From assembly GCF_009930815.1 (NCBI RefSeq), contig NZ_CP022222.1, positions 4,258,501-4,322,500 on the forward strand: a DNA stretch of 64,000 bases, in the 5' to 3' direction. Below, one piece after another: positions 1-8,237 of the stretch. Within the stretch, counting starts at the first letter, position 1, and the number at the start of each line of letters is the position of its first letter. The notes under the pieces were generated by a model. That model was not told the DNA's origin. It worked only from the letters and a program-made list of their open reading frames with translations, and ran no database searches. Made by a program: the position numbers and the translations under genes. The DNA comes from Bradyrhizobium sp. CCBAU 051011 (GTDB lineage: Bacteria > Pseudomonadota > Alphaproteobacteria > Rhizobiales > Xanthobacteraceae).

Positions 1-3
1 GCG

Positions 4-1389
4 ATGATCAGTCTACAATCAGTATCTCCCGCACAGGTGCCCAGCCTCTCGATCACTCCAGAGCAGTTGCAGGAGCTTGAGAAGAAGGGGTTTCAGGCAG
101 ATCCGAAGATATTGCAGGATATTGCCACCGCCGGCCGACCACTCGGACGTTGGAAGGAAGGGCTCATGTTTGACGGCATCGCACCGATGCCGTGGCTGAA
201 GAGCGCAGCCAACTGGACCCCAGGCACGGAAGAGGTGCAGCCGGAAGAAATCCGCGTCACCTTCATGGGAAGTTCGCCCTTGCCACGACCAGGCCAAATG
301 GGCACGTCGATCTATGTCGAGCTTGGCAATGGCGACCGCTTCATCTTCGATTTCGGCCCCGGCTCCATCGCTAACTATCTGGCTTCCCGCGTACCGCTGA
401 ACCAGATCAACGACATCTTCATTACCCATCTGCATTGGGATCATTTCGCTTCTGTGCCGTATGCCTTCGTGTTTGGCGCCTGGGGTGGCCGCTGGCATGA
501 AACCTTCCGGATTAATGGCCCCTCCGGAAGGACCCCGAAACACGGCATCAATCATATGGTGTATCATATGAAGGAGATGTTGTTTTGGCACATGGAGAAC
601 TTCAGTGCCGGTAGCCCGATTGGCAAAGGCTATGACATCGAAGTCAACGAGTTTGACTACACAAATGACGGCGGTGTGGCCTACGAAAAGAACGGTGTAA
701 GGATTACCCATTGGCAACAATCCCATGGGAGCGATGGCGCCTCGGCATATCGTCTTGATTGGAACGGCATGTGCGTGGCGTTCACCGGAGACGGTCGCCC
801 CAATTCCCTGACAATCACGTACGCCAAGGGCTGCGACCTGCTGATCACCGAAATTCAGCCGGAGACGGTGGCCATCAGTTCGTCGGTGTCGGGCACCATG
901 CCCCTGACTTCCCGCACTACCATTGATGGCTGGCATAATCCCGCCTACGCCGCTGGTTACCTGTACAATGAAGTGAAGCCGCGCCTCGCTATGGCAACTC
1001 ACGTGTCCTATGACGAGTACGTGATTCCCGAACTCGTGGCAGAAGTGCGCCACCATTGGAAGGGGCCCTTCCAGTTCGGCGCGCCGGACATGGTAGTCGT
1101 GAACATGACCAAGGACCAAATCTGGGTGCGGGATGGCGTCGTGCCCAAGTATCCGAACATGGCGCCGCCCCAGTTTGATGTATCGACATCAGGCGGATTG
1201 ATCATGCCGCTGCCGCCAACAACGCGCCGTGACGTACAGTCACAATTTATTCGTGATGCGGAAATCCCCCCGCAGAAATACTACCCGGAGGGTTATCATC
1301 CTCAGCTGATGCCCTGGTGGCCATCTGACAAGCCGATCTTCCTTCCCGAGGCACTTGTACCGGAACAGATGAAGAAAAAGTCGAAGTAA
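4..1389 (+). CDS. MBL-fold metallo-hydrolase
   Basis: This encodes a 461-residue metallo-beta-lactamase-fold hydrolase. The zinc-binding signature is visible as THLHWDHF (H142, H144, D146, H147), followed by a downstream metal Asp in FTGDGRPN and a late His in ATHVSYDEY. The stretch LPRPGQMGTS before the metal site resembles the proteins often annotated GntH-like, but the substrate cannot be read from the sequence. The ATG lies only three bases inside the window, so the true start may be further upstream and an export signal could be missing. It stands alone, next to transposon remains, with no obvious operon partner here. Confidence 0.85.
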   Translation: MISLQSVSPAQVPSLSITPEQLQELEKKGFQADPKILQDIATAGRPLGRWKEGLMFDGIAPMPWLKSAANWTPGTEEVQPEEIRVTFMGSSPLPRPGQMGTSIYVELGNGDRFIFDFGPGSIANYLASRVPLNQINDIFITHLHWDHFASVPYAFVFGAWGGRWHETFRINGPSGRTPKHGINHMVYHMKEMLFWHMENFSAGSPIGKGYDIEVNEFDYTNDGGVAYEKNGVRITHWQQSHGSDGASAYRLDWNGMCVAFTGDGRPNSLTITYAKGCDLLITEIQPETVAISSSVSGTMPLTSRTTIDGWHNPAYAAGYLYNEVKPRLAMATHVSYDEYVIPELVAEVRHHWKGPFQFGAPDMVVVNMTKDQIWVRDGVVPKYPNMAPPQFDVSTSGGLIMPLPPTTRRDVQSQFIRDAEIPPQKYYPEGYHPQLMPWWPSDKPIFLPEALVPEQMKKKSK

Positions 1390-1711
1390 GCATCCAAGTA
1401 ATCGGTGGCGGCCGTCCCTTCCCAGGAGATATTGTGTCGAGCCGATCTTGCGCGCCATTGATCTGTAATAGCAAAAACGTCCTGCGGGATGAGTCCGTTA
1501 ATGGCACCTCTGAGACATGACGACCGGCCATTATGACGTCCGTTTACAGGGGAAGAACGGAACTAGCCGGCCGAGAGCCAAAATGACGCAATTGACCCGA
1601 AGCGGAATTGCCGGAAATACTGAACGATGCGAAAGCGAGGCGATTGCCTCGCGCCGGTGGGGATCCCAAAGGCTCTGAAATCTGGCCAATTAGATCGTCC
1701 AAGGCCGCCGT
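1390..1711. other. Intergenic stretch between hydrolase and transposase
   Basis: About 320 bases follow the hydrolase stop codon. I see no gene with coding character and no clear terminator. The leftward transposase gene ends at its far side, so this stretch probably includes one end of that element, but I could not identify terminal inverted repeats. Confidence 0.4.
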
Positions 1712-3268
1712 CTAGCGAAACCGCGGATCTTTACAATTGTTGAATTCCGAAAATCTGCTCGGCGTTGGCTCCTTTCCCCACACCTTCACGCCAGCCCGTC
1801 GTGGATGATCTCTGAAGTGGGCGTTGCGCTCACTGAAGTACCGGTCGATTGCGGCTTTGGCGTCATCCACCGATTGATAGTCGCTGTTTTGAATTATCGC
1901 GCGAGACATGCCACTGAAAACGGATTCTATCACGTTAAGGAACTGAGCCCTTGCCGGAAGCGGCGCTGTCTCGACCGTTGGACCCTTACAGCCGGCAAAA
2001 AAATTGTGCTCATCGATACATTCAAATAGCTTCTTAGAGACGTGCCACGATGCTGCATCCCACGAGAGATAGAATTTTCGACGATTGCCATATCGAGCGA
2101 GGAGAACCTGCATCATACGGATCATCTCATCAGTGTTCTTTTTCGTGCTGTAAAAATGAGTAATCTGATTGGAGGACAGTTCAATGGCAGCTGTGAGAAT
2201 TAGACAGCCCTTCGATCGCTGCCACTGCGCGACGAGTGTTTTCTCATTTGGGGCAACGAGCGCCCGTCCTGGCTGAGCCTTTACCGCGAAGGGCCCGAAT
2301 TCATCGATCGAAAAGAAAGCTTCGTCCGCTCTCAGTCCGGAGAGAATAGACTGAATGTGGCAGAGCTTCTCGGAAAATTCAGAATCATTAGAGGTCAGCG
2401 CAACGCGCGCTTTGCGCCAGCGGTATCCTGCCTCCTTCAAAATTTTTCGAATGACGTCGTCCCCAGCCGGCTGGCCCGTTTCCTTCATTATTCGGGACAA
2501 GTCGGCCATTTTCCACGTCGTGCGATTTATGCCAAAATTGCTGGGCGGTTGATGAAGCAGGCTGAAAACCGCCTTCTTCACCGCTTCCCTATCAAATTTC
2601 CGAAGGGGGCTGATGCGCGGAGCGAATAGCGCTGCTGCCCCGCCCTCGTCGAACAAACGGACGTAGCGACGGTAGGTTTGTCGACTAAGATTGAGCGCGC
2701 TGCAGATCGCGCCAGTTTGCAGGCCATTTCGGCTTGCCAAGATGGCTATTGAACGCCGTCGATCCCCCAAGTGTCCGCGCTTGAGTCGTTGAAGGAGTAT
2801 CTGCCGATCCGGGTGGCCGATGATTGAGCGCGGGAGTTCCTCGGGATTGCCGTCGTTGTGAAGCATCGCCAAGAGCCAGATGTGTGCCGATTGTTTGGGG
2901 GACGTTTTCAGTCGCCCATTGCGAGTTAAGATTGCAGTGATCGTTGACGGCGCGGGAACGACAGCGGCACCAAAAAATTTAAGATGTGAAGCAATTTTTC
3001 GACCGCCCCACCTCGGGTGGTCCGCGCGTACGGAAAGGACAGCCAATTCAGTGTCCTTGGAAGAGCGCAACGGCGTCCGATGTGGGGCCCGCGAACGATC
3101 TCGCAAGCCATTTTCGCCCTCGGCTCGATACCTTTCTAAGGTTTGATAACCTGTGTTTGGGCTAATGTTAAATTGCTTGCAAAGACGTCGGATATTTGAC
3201 TTCGGGGATAGCGCAAGCAGTGCAAAATTGCGCCGCGCCTCAAAAATGGAGTTTGCGGTCCATGGCAT
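1712..3268 (-). CDS. IS630-type transposase with IS481-like N-terminal helix-turn-helix
   Basis: This encodes a 518-residue transposase. The first 110 residues look like the N-terminal helix-turn-helix and linker of IS481-type transposases (TGYQTLERYRAEG, DRSRAPHRTP, HPRWGGRKI). After about residue 150 a second helix-turn-helix follows, then an IS630-type DDE catalytic core with Asp in FFSIDEFGPF, Asp in LSWDAASWH and Glu in FLNVIESVFSG. All three catalytic acids are present, so it may be functional. The start at 3268 (MPW) is chosen because GGAGG lies five bases upstream; another ATG lies 12 bases further up. Terminal repeats and a TA target duplication were not found. Confidence 0.85.
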   Translation of the reverse strand: MPWTANSIFEARRNFALLALSPKSNIRRLCKQFNISPNTGYQTLERYRAEGENGLRDRSRAPHRTPLRSSKDTELAVLSVRADHPRWGGRKIASHLKFFGAAVVPAPSTITAILTRNGRLKTSPKQSAHIWLLAMLHNDGNPEELPRSIIGHPDRQILLQRLKRGHLGDRRRSIAILASRNGLQTGAICSALNLSRQTYRRYVRLFDEGGAAALFAPRISPLRKFDREAVKKAVFSLLHQPPSNFGINRTTWKMADLSRIMKETGQPAGDDVIRKILKEAGYRWRKARVALTSNDSEFSEKLCHIQSILSGLRADEAFFSIDEFGPFAVKAQPGRALVAPNEKTLVAQWQRSKGCLILTAAIELSSNQITHFYSTKKNTDEMIRMMQVLLARYGNRRKFYLSWDAASWHVSKKLFECIDEHNFFAGCKGPTVETAPLPARAQFLNVIESVFSGMSRAIIQNSDYQSVDDAKAAIDRYFSERNAHFRDHPRRAGVKVWGKEPTPSRFSEFNNCKDPRFR

Positions 3269-4440
3269 GTGAGCCTCCAATCAGTTTATTGGATCGGCCT
3301 TTGCCGGAATTCTTTGCCACCGGCTAAGCCAAGGCACGAGTCCGATCTTGGCACTTTTCGGACGTAGGCCGTCAAACTCGCGATGTCGGCTCATCGAAGT
3401 AAAGCGGAACTCCCAACTGCGCTCGCCCAGTCCGAAATTGACCCTGGCTGTGTGAAAACGCTGTGCCGCTGGTATGATTCCCTCGTGATTCTGCGGGGGG
3501 AATTGATGAGGCGCTTCGTTGAAGAGGCGGATCGTGGGCAATGGACGCTGTTGCCCGAATGCCTCGATGATTTCATTGACGAGAGTAATCCTGTTCGGGT
3601 GATCGATGTGTTTGTCGGTGCGCTCGACTTGGCCGAGATGAGCTTCGAGGGGGTTGAGCCAGCGGCAACTGGTCGGCCGTCGTACCATCCCTCGGTTCTG
3701 CTGAAGCTGTATATCTACGGCTATCTGAACCGAGTGCAGTCGAGCCGGCGGCTGGAGCGCGAGGCCGGACGCAATGTCGAGGTCATGTGGCTATTGGGCC
3801 GGCTCGCTCCCGATCACAAGACGATCGCGGACTTCCGCAAAGACAATGGCCTGGCATTGCGCAAGGTATGTGCTCGCTTCGTCGAACTCTGCCGTGAGAT
3901 GGGCCTTCTCGCGACGGCGAGCGTCGCCATCGATGGCAGTAAGTTCAAGGCCGTGAACAACCGGGACAAGAACTTCACACGGGCGAAAGTGGAGCGGCGG
4001 CGCGCCCAGCTGGAGGAGAGCGTCGCGCGCTATTTGAGCCAACTTGATACCGCCGATCGACAGGAACCGACGGAGGCGCTGGCGGAGAAAGTAACAAGGC
4101 TCACCGAGAAACTGACGAAGCTGAAGGCGGAAATGGGCAAGCTTGCCGTCTACGAGAAGCAGATGCTCGCGTCGCCCGACCAGCAAATCTCACTGACCGA
4201 TCCCGACAGCCGATCGATGGCGACGAGCGGCCGTGGTTCCGGCGTTGTCGGCTACAATGTGCAGGTCGCCGTGGATACCGAGCACCATCTGATTGTGACG
4301 CATGAGGTCACGAACAGCGGCTCAGATCGGGCTCAACTGGCCAATATGGCCAAGCAGGCGAAGGCTGTTCTTAAGACCGAGACGCTCGAGGCCGTTGCCG
4401 ATCGCGGCTACTTCAGCAGCCTGGAGATCCTCGCGTGCCA
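1712..4440. mobile_element. Insertion-sequence cluster (IS630-type plus truncated IS1182)
   Basis: Two unrelated transposase genes lie head to head here, a leftward IS630-type gene and a rightward IS1182-type gene cut off at about 4440. The 237 bases between the two start codons (3269-3505) must contain the outer end of at least one element. Exact ends and target duplications could not be assigned by eye, so the limits given are gene limits, not element limits. Confidence 0.6.
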
Positions 4441-4912
4441 GGACCATGATCGGAAGGTGTATAAGCAGGAATGGCCCAAAGCCGACCAGCAATTTTGCGT
4501 TGGTTCACGGCAAAACGCGAAGATTGACGATATAGGGCCCGGTCGCAAACGGACGCTCGCTTCGTATGGCATCGAGACCGCGCTGGATCTTGTTCCGAAC
4601 CGCATAAGTGCCGTGCCCGGCTTTGGCCCGAAGAGAGTGGAGCGGTTGATGAAATGGCGGCAATCTATTGCGGCGAAGTTCAGGTTTGACCCCGCCAAGC
4701 CCATTGATCCGAGGGATGTCGCGAAGGTAGAGCAGGAAATGCTGGCATTGCGGAACAAGGCGGAGAGCGCGGCCAAGACAGCACACGCCGAAGCATTGCA
4801 GGCGCACGCCCGCATTTTAGCGATACGGCAGACGGGTCGGCCCAAAATAGAGGAAGCTCAAAATGCAGTAGCACAAGCAAGAGCAGATTATGATTTCGTG
4901 AGCGGCAGCTAA
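3506..4912 (+). pseudogene. Truncated IS1182 transposase fused in frame to a kinase-type helix-hairpin-helix tail
   Basis: The first 310 or so residues are a typical IS1182 transposase: MRRFVEEADRG, GRPSYHPSVLLKLY, DFRKDN, SVAIDGSKFKAVN, then VADRGYFSS. At about 4440 the family's normal continuation (Cys-rich region and the ETVEHPFG box) is replaced by unrelated sequence with two helix-hairpin-helix turns (IGPGRKRTL and VPGFGPKR) and a coiled C-terminus. That tail matches my recollection of the C-terminal domain of YegI/COG4248 proteins, which carry a protein kinase domain at the N-terminus. The transposase lacks its C-terminal third and the kinase is absent. ATG 3506 with a G-rich ribosome site is the IS1182-like start; an upstream in-frame ATG exists at 3383. 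Confidence 0.8.
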
Positions 4913-4967
4913 TCCTTGAACTGCCCGTACTTAGCCGCACCCGCCATTTCTCCTAAAGGTCGGTTTG

Positions 4968-5285
4968 ATGAGCGATTTGAACGATCAGATTGCTGCCAAG
5001 TGGATAAACCGCTTGCCGCTGCGGTGGGCTATCGGCGGATTGCTGGTCGGGGTCGTTTGGAGTGCCATTTCATCTTATTTGCAAGGACGCTTCAAAGACC
5101 CCGCAGGAGGGGTTGAAGCTGGACTTGTTCGGCTAATTGTTTTCATCGTGCTTCCGCTTGGCGGAGGCGTTTGTATCTCGAGAGTCACATACGATCAGAT
5201 GCGGAAGATTTTGCCATTGGCGTTCACGGACCTTGGTGCCCAGGACGTCAAGAACATTCAAGAGCCAGTCAGGTGGCTGCCTTAG
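4968..5285 (+). CDS. Small membrane protein of unknown function
   Basis: This encodes 105 residues with two likely transmembrane segments, one around RWAIGGLLVGVVWSAI and a second around LVRLIVFIVLPLGGGV, with a soluble C-terminal tail. I do not recognise the family. It begins 55 bases after the transposase/HhH chimera and could be an original neighbour of the disrupted kinase-type gene. The ATG at 4968 is preferred over the adjacent in-frame TTG at 4965; the ribosome site is weak. It may itself be a remnant. Confidence 0.5.
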   Translation: MSDLNDQIAAKWINRLPLRWAIGGLLVGVVWSAISSYLQGRFKDPAGGVEAGLVRLIVFIVLPLGGGVCISRVTYDQMRKILPLAFTDLGAQDVKNIQEPVRWLP

Positions 5286-5317
5286 GCGAAACGGAGGAAG
5301 CTACTTATCCTCATCTT

Positions 5318-5925
5318 ATTGAGCGACAAGCCCGACTCCGAACATACCCTCCATTGCGGTGCTTCCGCTTCAGAACATGAGCGGCGATCCTGATCAGGAG
5401 TATTTTGCCGATGGGATGGTCTAAGAGATCATCACCGCGCTCTCTCGCGCTTCAAATCGTTGTTCGTAATCGCTCGAAATTCGGCGATTGTGAAAGTGAG
5501 ATTGAAATGGCTGACCGGGCGGTTGCGCTCAATTCTAATTCATTTCTCGCATGGCATTTGAGGATGGGTCTATAGAATTGTGGGGCAGCCGGAGGAGGCG
5601 CTCCGGAGCTTTGAACGTGCTCTTCGCATCTCGGTTGACACGGGGCTACACCTAACGTTCGCTGCGATGGGAAGCGCCTTTGATTGAGCTTCGTCGCTTT
5701 GACGAGGCCGTCGTCATTGCCAAGAAGGCCCGACGTCATAGCCCCTCCTATTCGGCAAGTTACCGCTGTCTCGCGTCCACTTTCGCCCATCTCGGACGCG
5801 ACGCTGAGGCCCGCAAGGCGGCGGCGCGGGCCGAAGCGCGACAAGCCAAGGAAGCCCTCGCGCTCGTTGAAGGGGCCATTCGCAAGCGTCTGCTTTGCGC
5901 AAACCCAGGTGCCGTAACAGGTTGA
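5318..5925 (+). pseudogene. Degenerate adenylate cyclase/TPR protein gene
   Basis: Pieces of the common rhizobial cyclase-TPR family can be read in shifting frames. First comes SIAVLPLQNMSGDPDQEYF, then an in-frame TAA at 5422 where the family has a Glu codon, then EIITALSR, then after a frameshift SLFVIARNS. After a large internal deletion the TPR part resumes (GQPEEALRSFERALRIS, IELRRFDEAVV, YRCLASTFAHLGRDAEARKAAAR). The cyclase catalytic domain is missing upstream. A 16-base insertion after the DKP codons near 5333 adds a further lesion. It cannot make a working protein, although the last part stays open from about 5680. Confidence 0.85.
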
Positions 5926-6309
5926 CAGCGGTAGCCTGATACATTGCGAGCTGCCATGGCTCGCCGCGTGCCGCCAACGAGCGCCTTGTCAGCGTTTGTC
6001 GTCGTACTTGGCTGCCTCAGCGGATAGTTCGAGGTTTCGCAGGTCCTTTTCTAGCTTCGCCACGAGCTGATTTACCAGCGATAGGTCGTCACAGTTCCTT
6101 ATGTAAGTCGTATTCACACATGCAAGTCAAAGCACGTGCGACGACTTGGTTTCGTAGTAGGACGCACGCGGCGGCAGCGACTTAATCCGCTACTCTATGG
6201 GGTCAATTTAGGCAGTGTTGCAGCAGACTTGTCAGGACGAAATCCTACAACTAAAATACAAAGTGCGGCTGTAAGACACCGAACTGGTTTCAGCAGGGAG
6301 GGATTGATC
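5926..6309. other. Intergenic region with one doubtful small leftward frame
   Basis: Between the cyclase remnant and the exported protein I find no clear gene. On the minus strand 6117-5989 a GTG-initiated frame of 42 codons reads as a charged helical peptide (QLVAKLEKDLRNLEL), with an in-frame stop just upstream. It could be a small protein or a gene fragment, and it has no convincing ribosome site. The promoter for the gene at 6310 should lie in the last 150 bases. Confidence 0.3.
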
Positions 6310-6849
6310 ATGGCCTCGCACACCAAGTCGCAACCGAATTCCGGCATCAATCGGCGTTGGCTCCTTGCAGGAGCCGCCGGCGGCGCAATGCTTCCTGTAG
6401 CAGCGCACGCAGTACCACCTAAACCAAAAAAGCGCGGTGTTTGGCTGAACCCCAGAGGGGGAGACGATGATAATTTAGTAGATAAGGTGGCTGATTTCTC
6501 CTACCAAAATGATGCCCTCGCACAATTGATCGTCGATACTTGGAAAGACCTCTACCCTGATCTGCTTGCAGGGGTCGGAACGCCCCAGCAACAGTACCAA
6601 CAACGCTCGAGTCGCGCAAAAGCAGTTCTCGAGGATCGGGGCATCTATTTGACGCAACCCATCGTGATCACGGAAGACGAGTACGACCAGGGTTTCAGTT
6701 TGGCAGACGCAGGCCTGCCGGTAACTGACGGAGTCGTCCTTGTGGTGCCGAGAAAGACACGTGCGACGATGACGACTGCGACTGGGCCGGCTCCGCCTCT
6801 GCTTGAGACGGCCAAGATGCTGATGGCCGTTACGCCGAACGGGATCTAG
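6310..6849 (+). CDS. Tat-exported protein of unknown function with NHLP-leader-like stretch
   Basis: This encodes 179 residues. The N-terminus has a twin-arginine type signal (INRRWLLAGAAGG followed by a hydrophobic run ending VAAHA). The mature part contains LAQLIVDTWKD, LEDRGIYL and, after an acidic stretch, VVLVVPRK. That order loosely recalls nitrile-hydratase-type leader peptides (NHLP), which run helix, W-x-D, LL, E-T and VLP, but the match is by eye and weak. The C-terminus is rich in Thr, Ala and Pro. ATG 6310 is chosen for its GGGAGG ribosome site; the open frame extends upstream to 6136. A diiron-type protein follows 117 bases downstream. Confidence 0.65.
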   Translation: MASHTKSQPNSGINRRWLLAGAAGGAMLPVAAHAVPPKPKKRGVWLNPRGGDDDNLVDKVADFSYQNDALAQLIVDTWKDLYPDLLAGVGTPQQQYQQRSSRAKAVLEDRGIYLTQPIVITEDEYDQGFSLADAGLPVTDGVVLVVPRKTRATMTTATGPAPPLLETAKMLMAVTPNGI

Positions 6850-6966
6850 CGCTGTCGCGAGTCGGTTCAAGCGATGTGTCTTTGATTTGAAGCGAGCTCG
6901 GTCCGCATAACAAGTCGCATCCTCCAAAGCGAGCGCGGGCGAGGACTCGAAAATGGGAGGTTTCGC

Positions 6967-7878
6967 ATGGCACGGTCGGTCACGGAGTGGGTCAACGTCA
7001 CGGGCGATATTTCGATCATCGCTCGCGAGTCGGGAGAGGTCTGGTTTCATACGCCTGACGGTACAAAAGAAGGCATAGATCCATTCGCGACGCCGATGAT
7101 GGGCGCGGGTGCGGTGGGCAGCACGCTCGGGCTGCTCGACGGCGCGATAAATCTCGGTTTTGCGGGAATCGAAAAGCGCCTCGCGTGCCCTGACCCGACG
7201 ATCGCCGGCTATATCGTCGCCCTGGCCGGCGCCTATCACACGTCTGTCAACACGCCTCGAAATCTCCGGCGGGCCGCCAGCCGCTTCAAGGAGCTGGGGA
7301 GGCCCGAGGTCGCGGCCTACCTTGAAGAGCGTGCTCGCGAGGAGACCGGTCACGACCGGCTCGCGCTCAAGGATCTGCGTGCGCTGGGTGTGCCCGGCGA
7401 GCGCCTCGTCGCCAATTTCATTCCGGAGGGCATCAAGCCGCTTTGCAAGCGCTTCGATGACCTCTGCATCCAGGACTATCCGATGGGCTGCATCGGCTAT
7501 TCGTACTGCCTGGAGCGCATCGCCGCGCTCAAGCAGGAAACCGATATCGAGAAGGTGCAGACAATGTGTCCGGATGACGTCGATGCGACCCGCTTCCTCA
7601 GAAGTCACAGCTCCCTCGGAAGCGAGGCCACTCACGTCGAAGAAACGATCAAGTTCGTCGCCTCCCTTCCCGCGAATGATCGTATCAGAGTCGTTCAGGA
7701 GACCTATGAATCAGCATTGATTCTGGCGGAGGGATATAATCACGAGCTTCTCAAATCCGAAGCGGAGATGCTTGAAGAGCTTGAGCAGGCGCTCGGAGAG
7801 GCGCTCCCGTATCGTCGCAGCACATATCCTTTGCATAGTGGAAAGCGCGGCGCTCGGCCCGCAGCGCGAGCGGAATAG
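6967..7878 (+). CDS. Haem-oxygenase-like (iron-containing redox enzyme family) protein
   Basis: This encodes 303 residues, mostly helical. The central region carries EERAREETGHDRLALKDL near residue 129 and later SSLGSEATHVEE. Such Glu-x3-His and Glu-x2-His pairs are typical metal-binding helices in haem-oxygenase-like diiron proteins (HDOs, TenA fold). About 75 residues precede the first helix and include an unusual glycine-rich segment (MMGAGAVGSTLG). The reaction is unknown; HDO relatives oxidise fatty acids, amino acids or peptides. The gene is preceded by GGGAGG and follows the Tat-exported gene in the same direction, so the two may be co-transcribed. Confidence 0.65.
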   Translation: MARSVTEWVNVTGDISIIARESGEVWFHTPDGTKEGIDPFATPMMGAGAVGSTLGLLDGAINLGFAGIEKRLACPDPTIAGYIVALAGAYHTSVNTPRNLRRAASRFKELGRPEVAAYLEERAREETGHDRLALKDLRALGVPGERLVANFIPEGIKPLCKRFDDLCIQDYPMGCIGYSYCLERIAALKQETDIEKVQTMCPDDVDATRFLRSHSSLGSEATHVEETIKFVASLPANDRIRVVQETYESALILAEGYNHELLKSEAEMLEELEQALGEALPYRRSTYPLHSGKRGARPAARAE

Positions 7879-8237
7879 CGCCATAGTCATCGCAGTTGAC
7901 ATAGCGTGAGGCACGAGAAAGGAACCTTTCTCCCATAGGGTAATAGTACGGTTGCGATTTGAAATGATGAGGGCCGCGTGACTGCTCGCGATCGGCCGCC
8001 ATGGTTAGCTGGGTAGGGCACCGGCGCTGGCGTCGTCGCCAAGCTGCAGTTGTGCCTCGACGCCGGGTGAAGCAAATATTTCGGCGGTCAAAAGAACCCT
8101 CATATCATATCGTGTGCGGGAGATGATATCGTGCGGAGGAGAAGGTTTCCTGGTTTTAAGCGACAGAGGCACCACATGGTGGGTCTGAAGCCCCACTCCT
8201 TCTTAATGAACTACGGCAGTAGGCAAGGGCCTCTGCA
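7879..8237. other. Intergenic region upstream of the cyclase gene
   Basis: About 360 bases without a convincing gene. It contains short AT-rich repeats around 8103-8132 (CATATCATATCG and GATGATATCG, partly inverted) that could be a regulator site for the downstream cyclase gene. No standard terminator was seen after the diiron protein gene. Confidence 0.35.

Noticed and set aside
19..1119. Long leftward open frame opposite the MBL hydrolase
   Set aside because: It lies antisense to a gene with clear zinc motifs, has no ribosome site and no domain character; a GC-rich shadow frame.
6475..7635. 386-codon leftward frame opposite the diiron-type gene
   Set aside because: The rightward gene has a ribosome site and metal-binding helices; the leftward frame crosses two genes and has no recognised domain.
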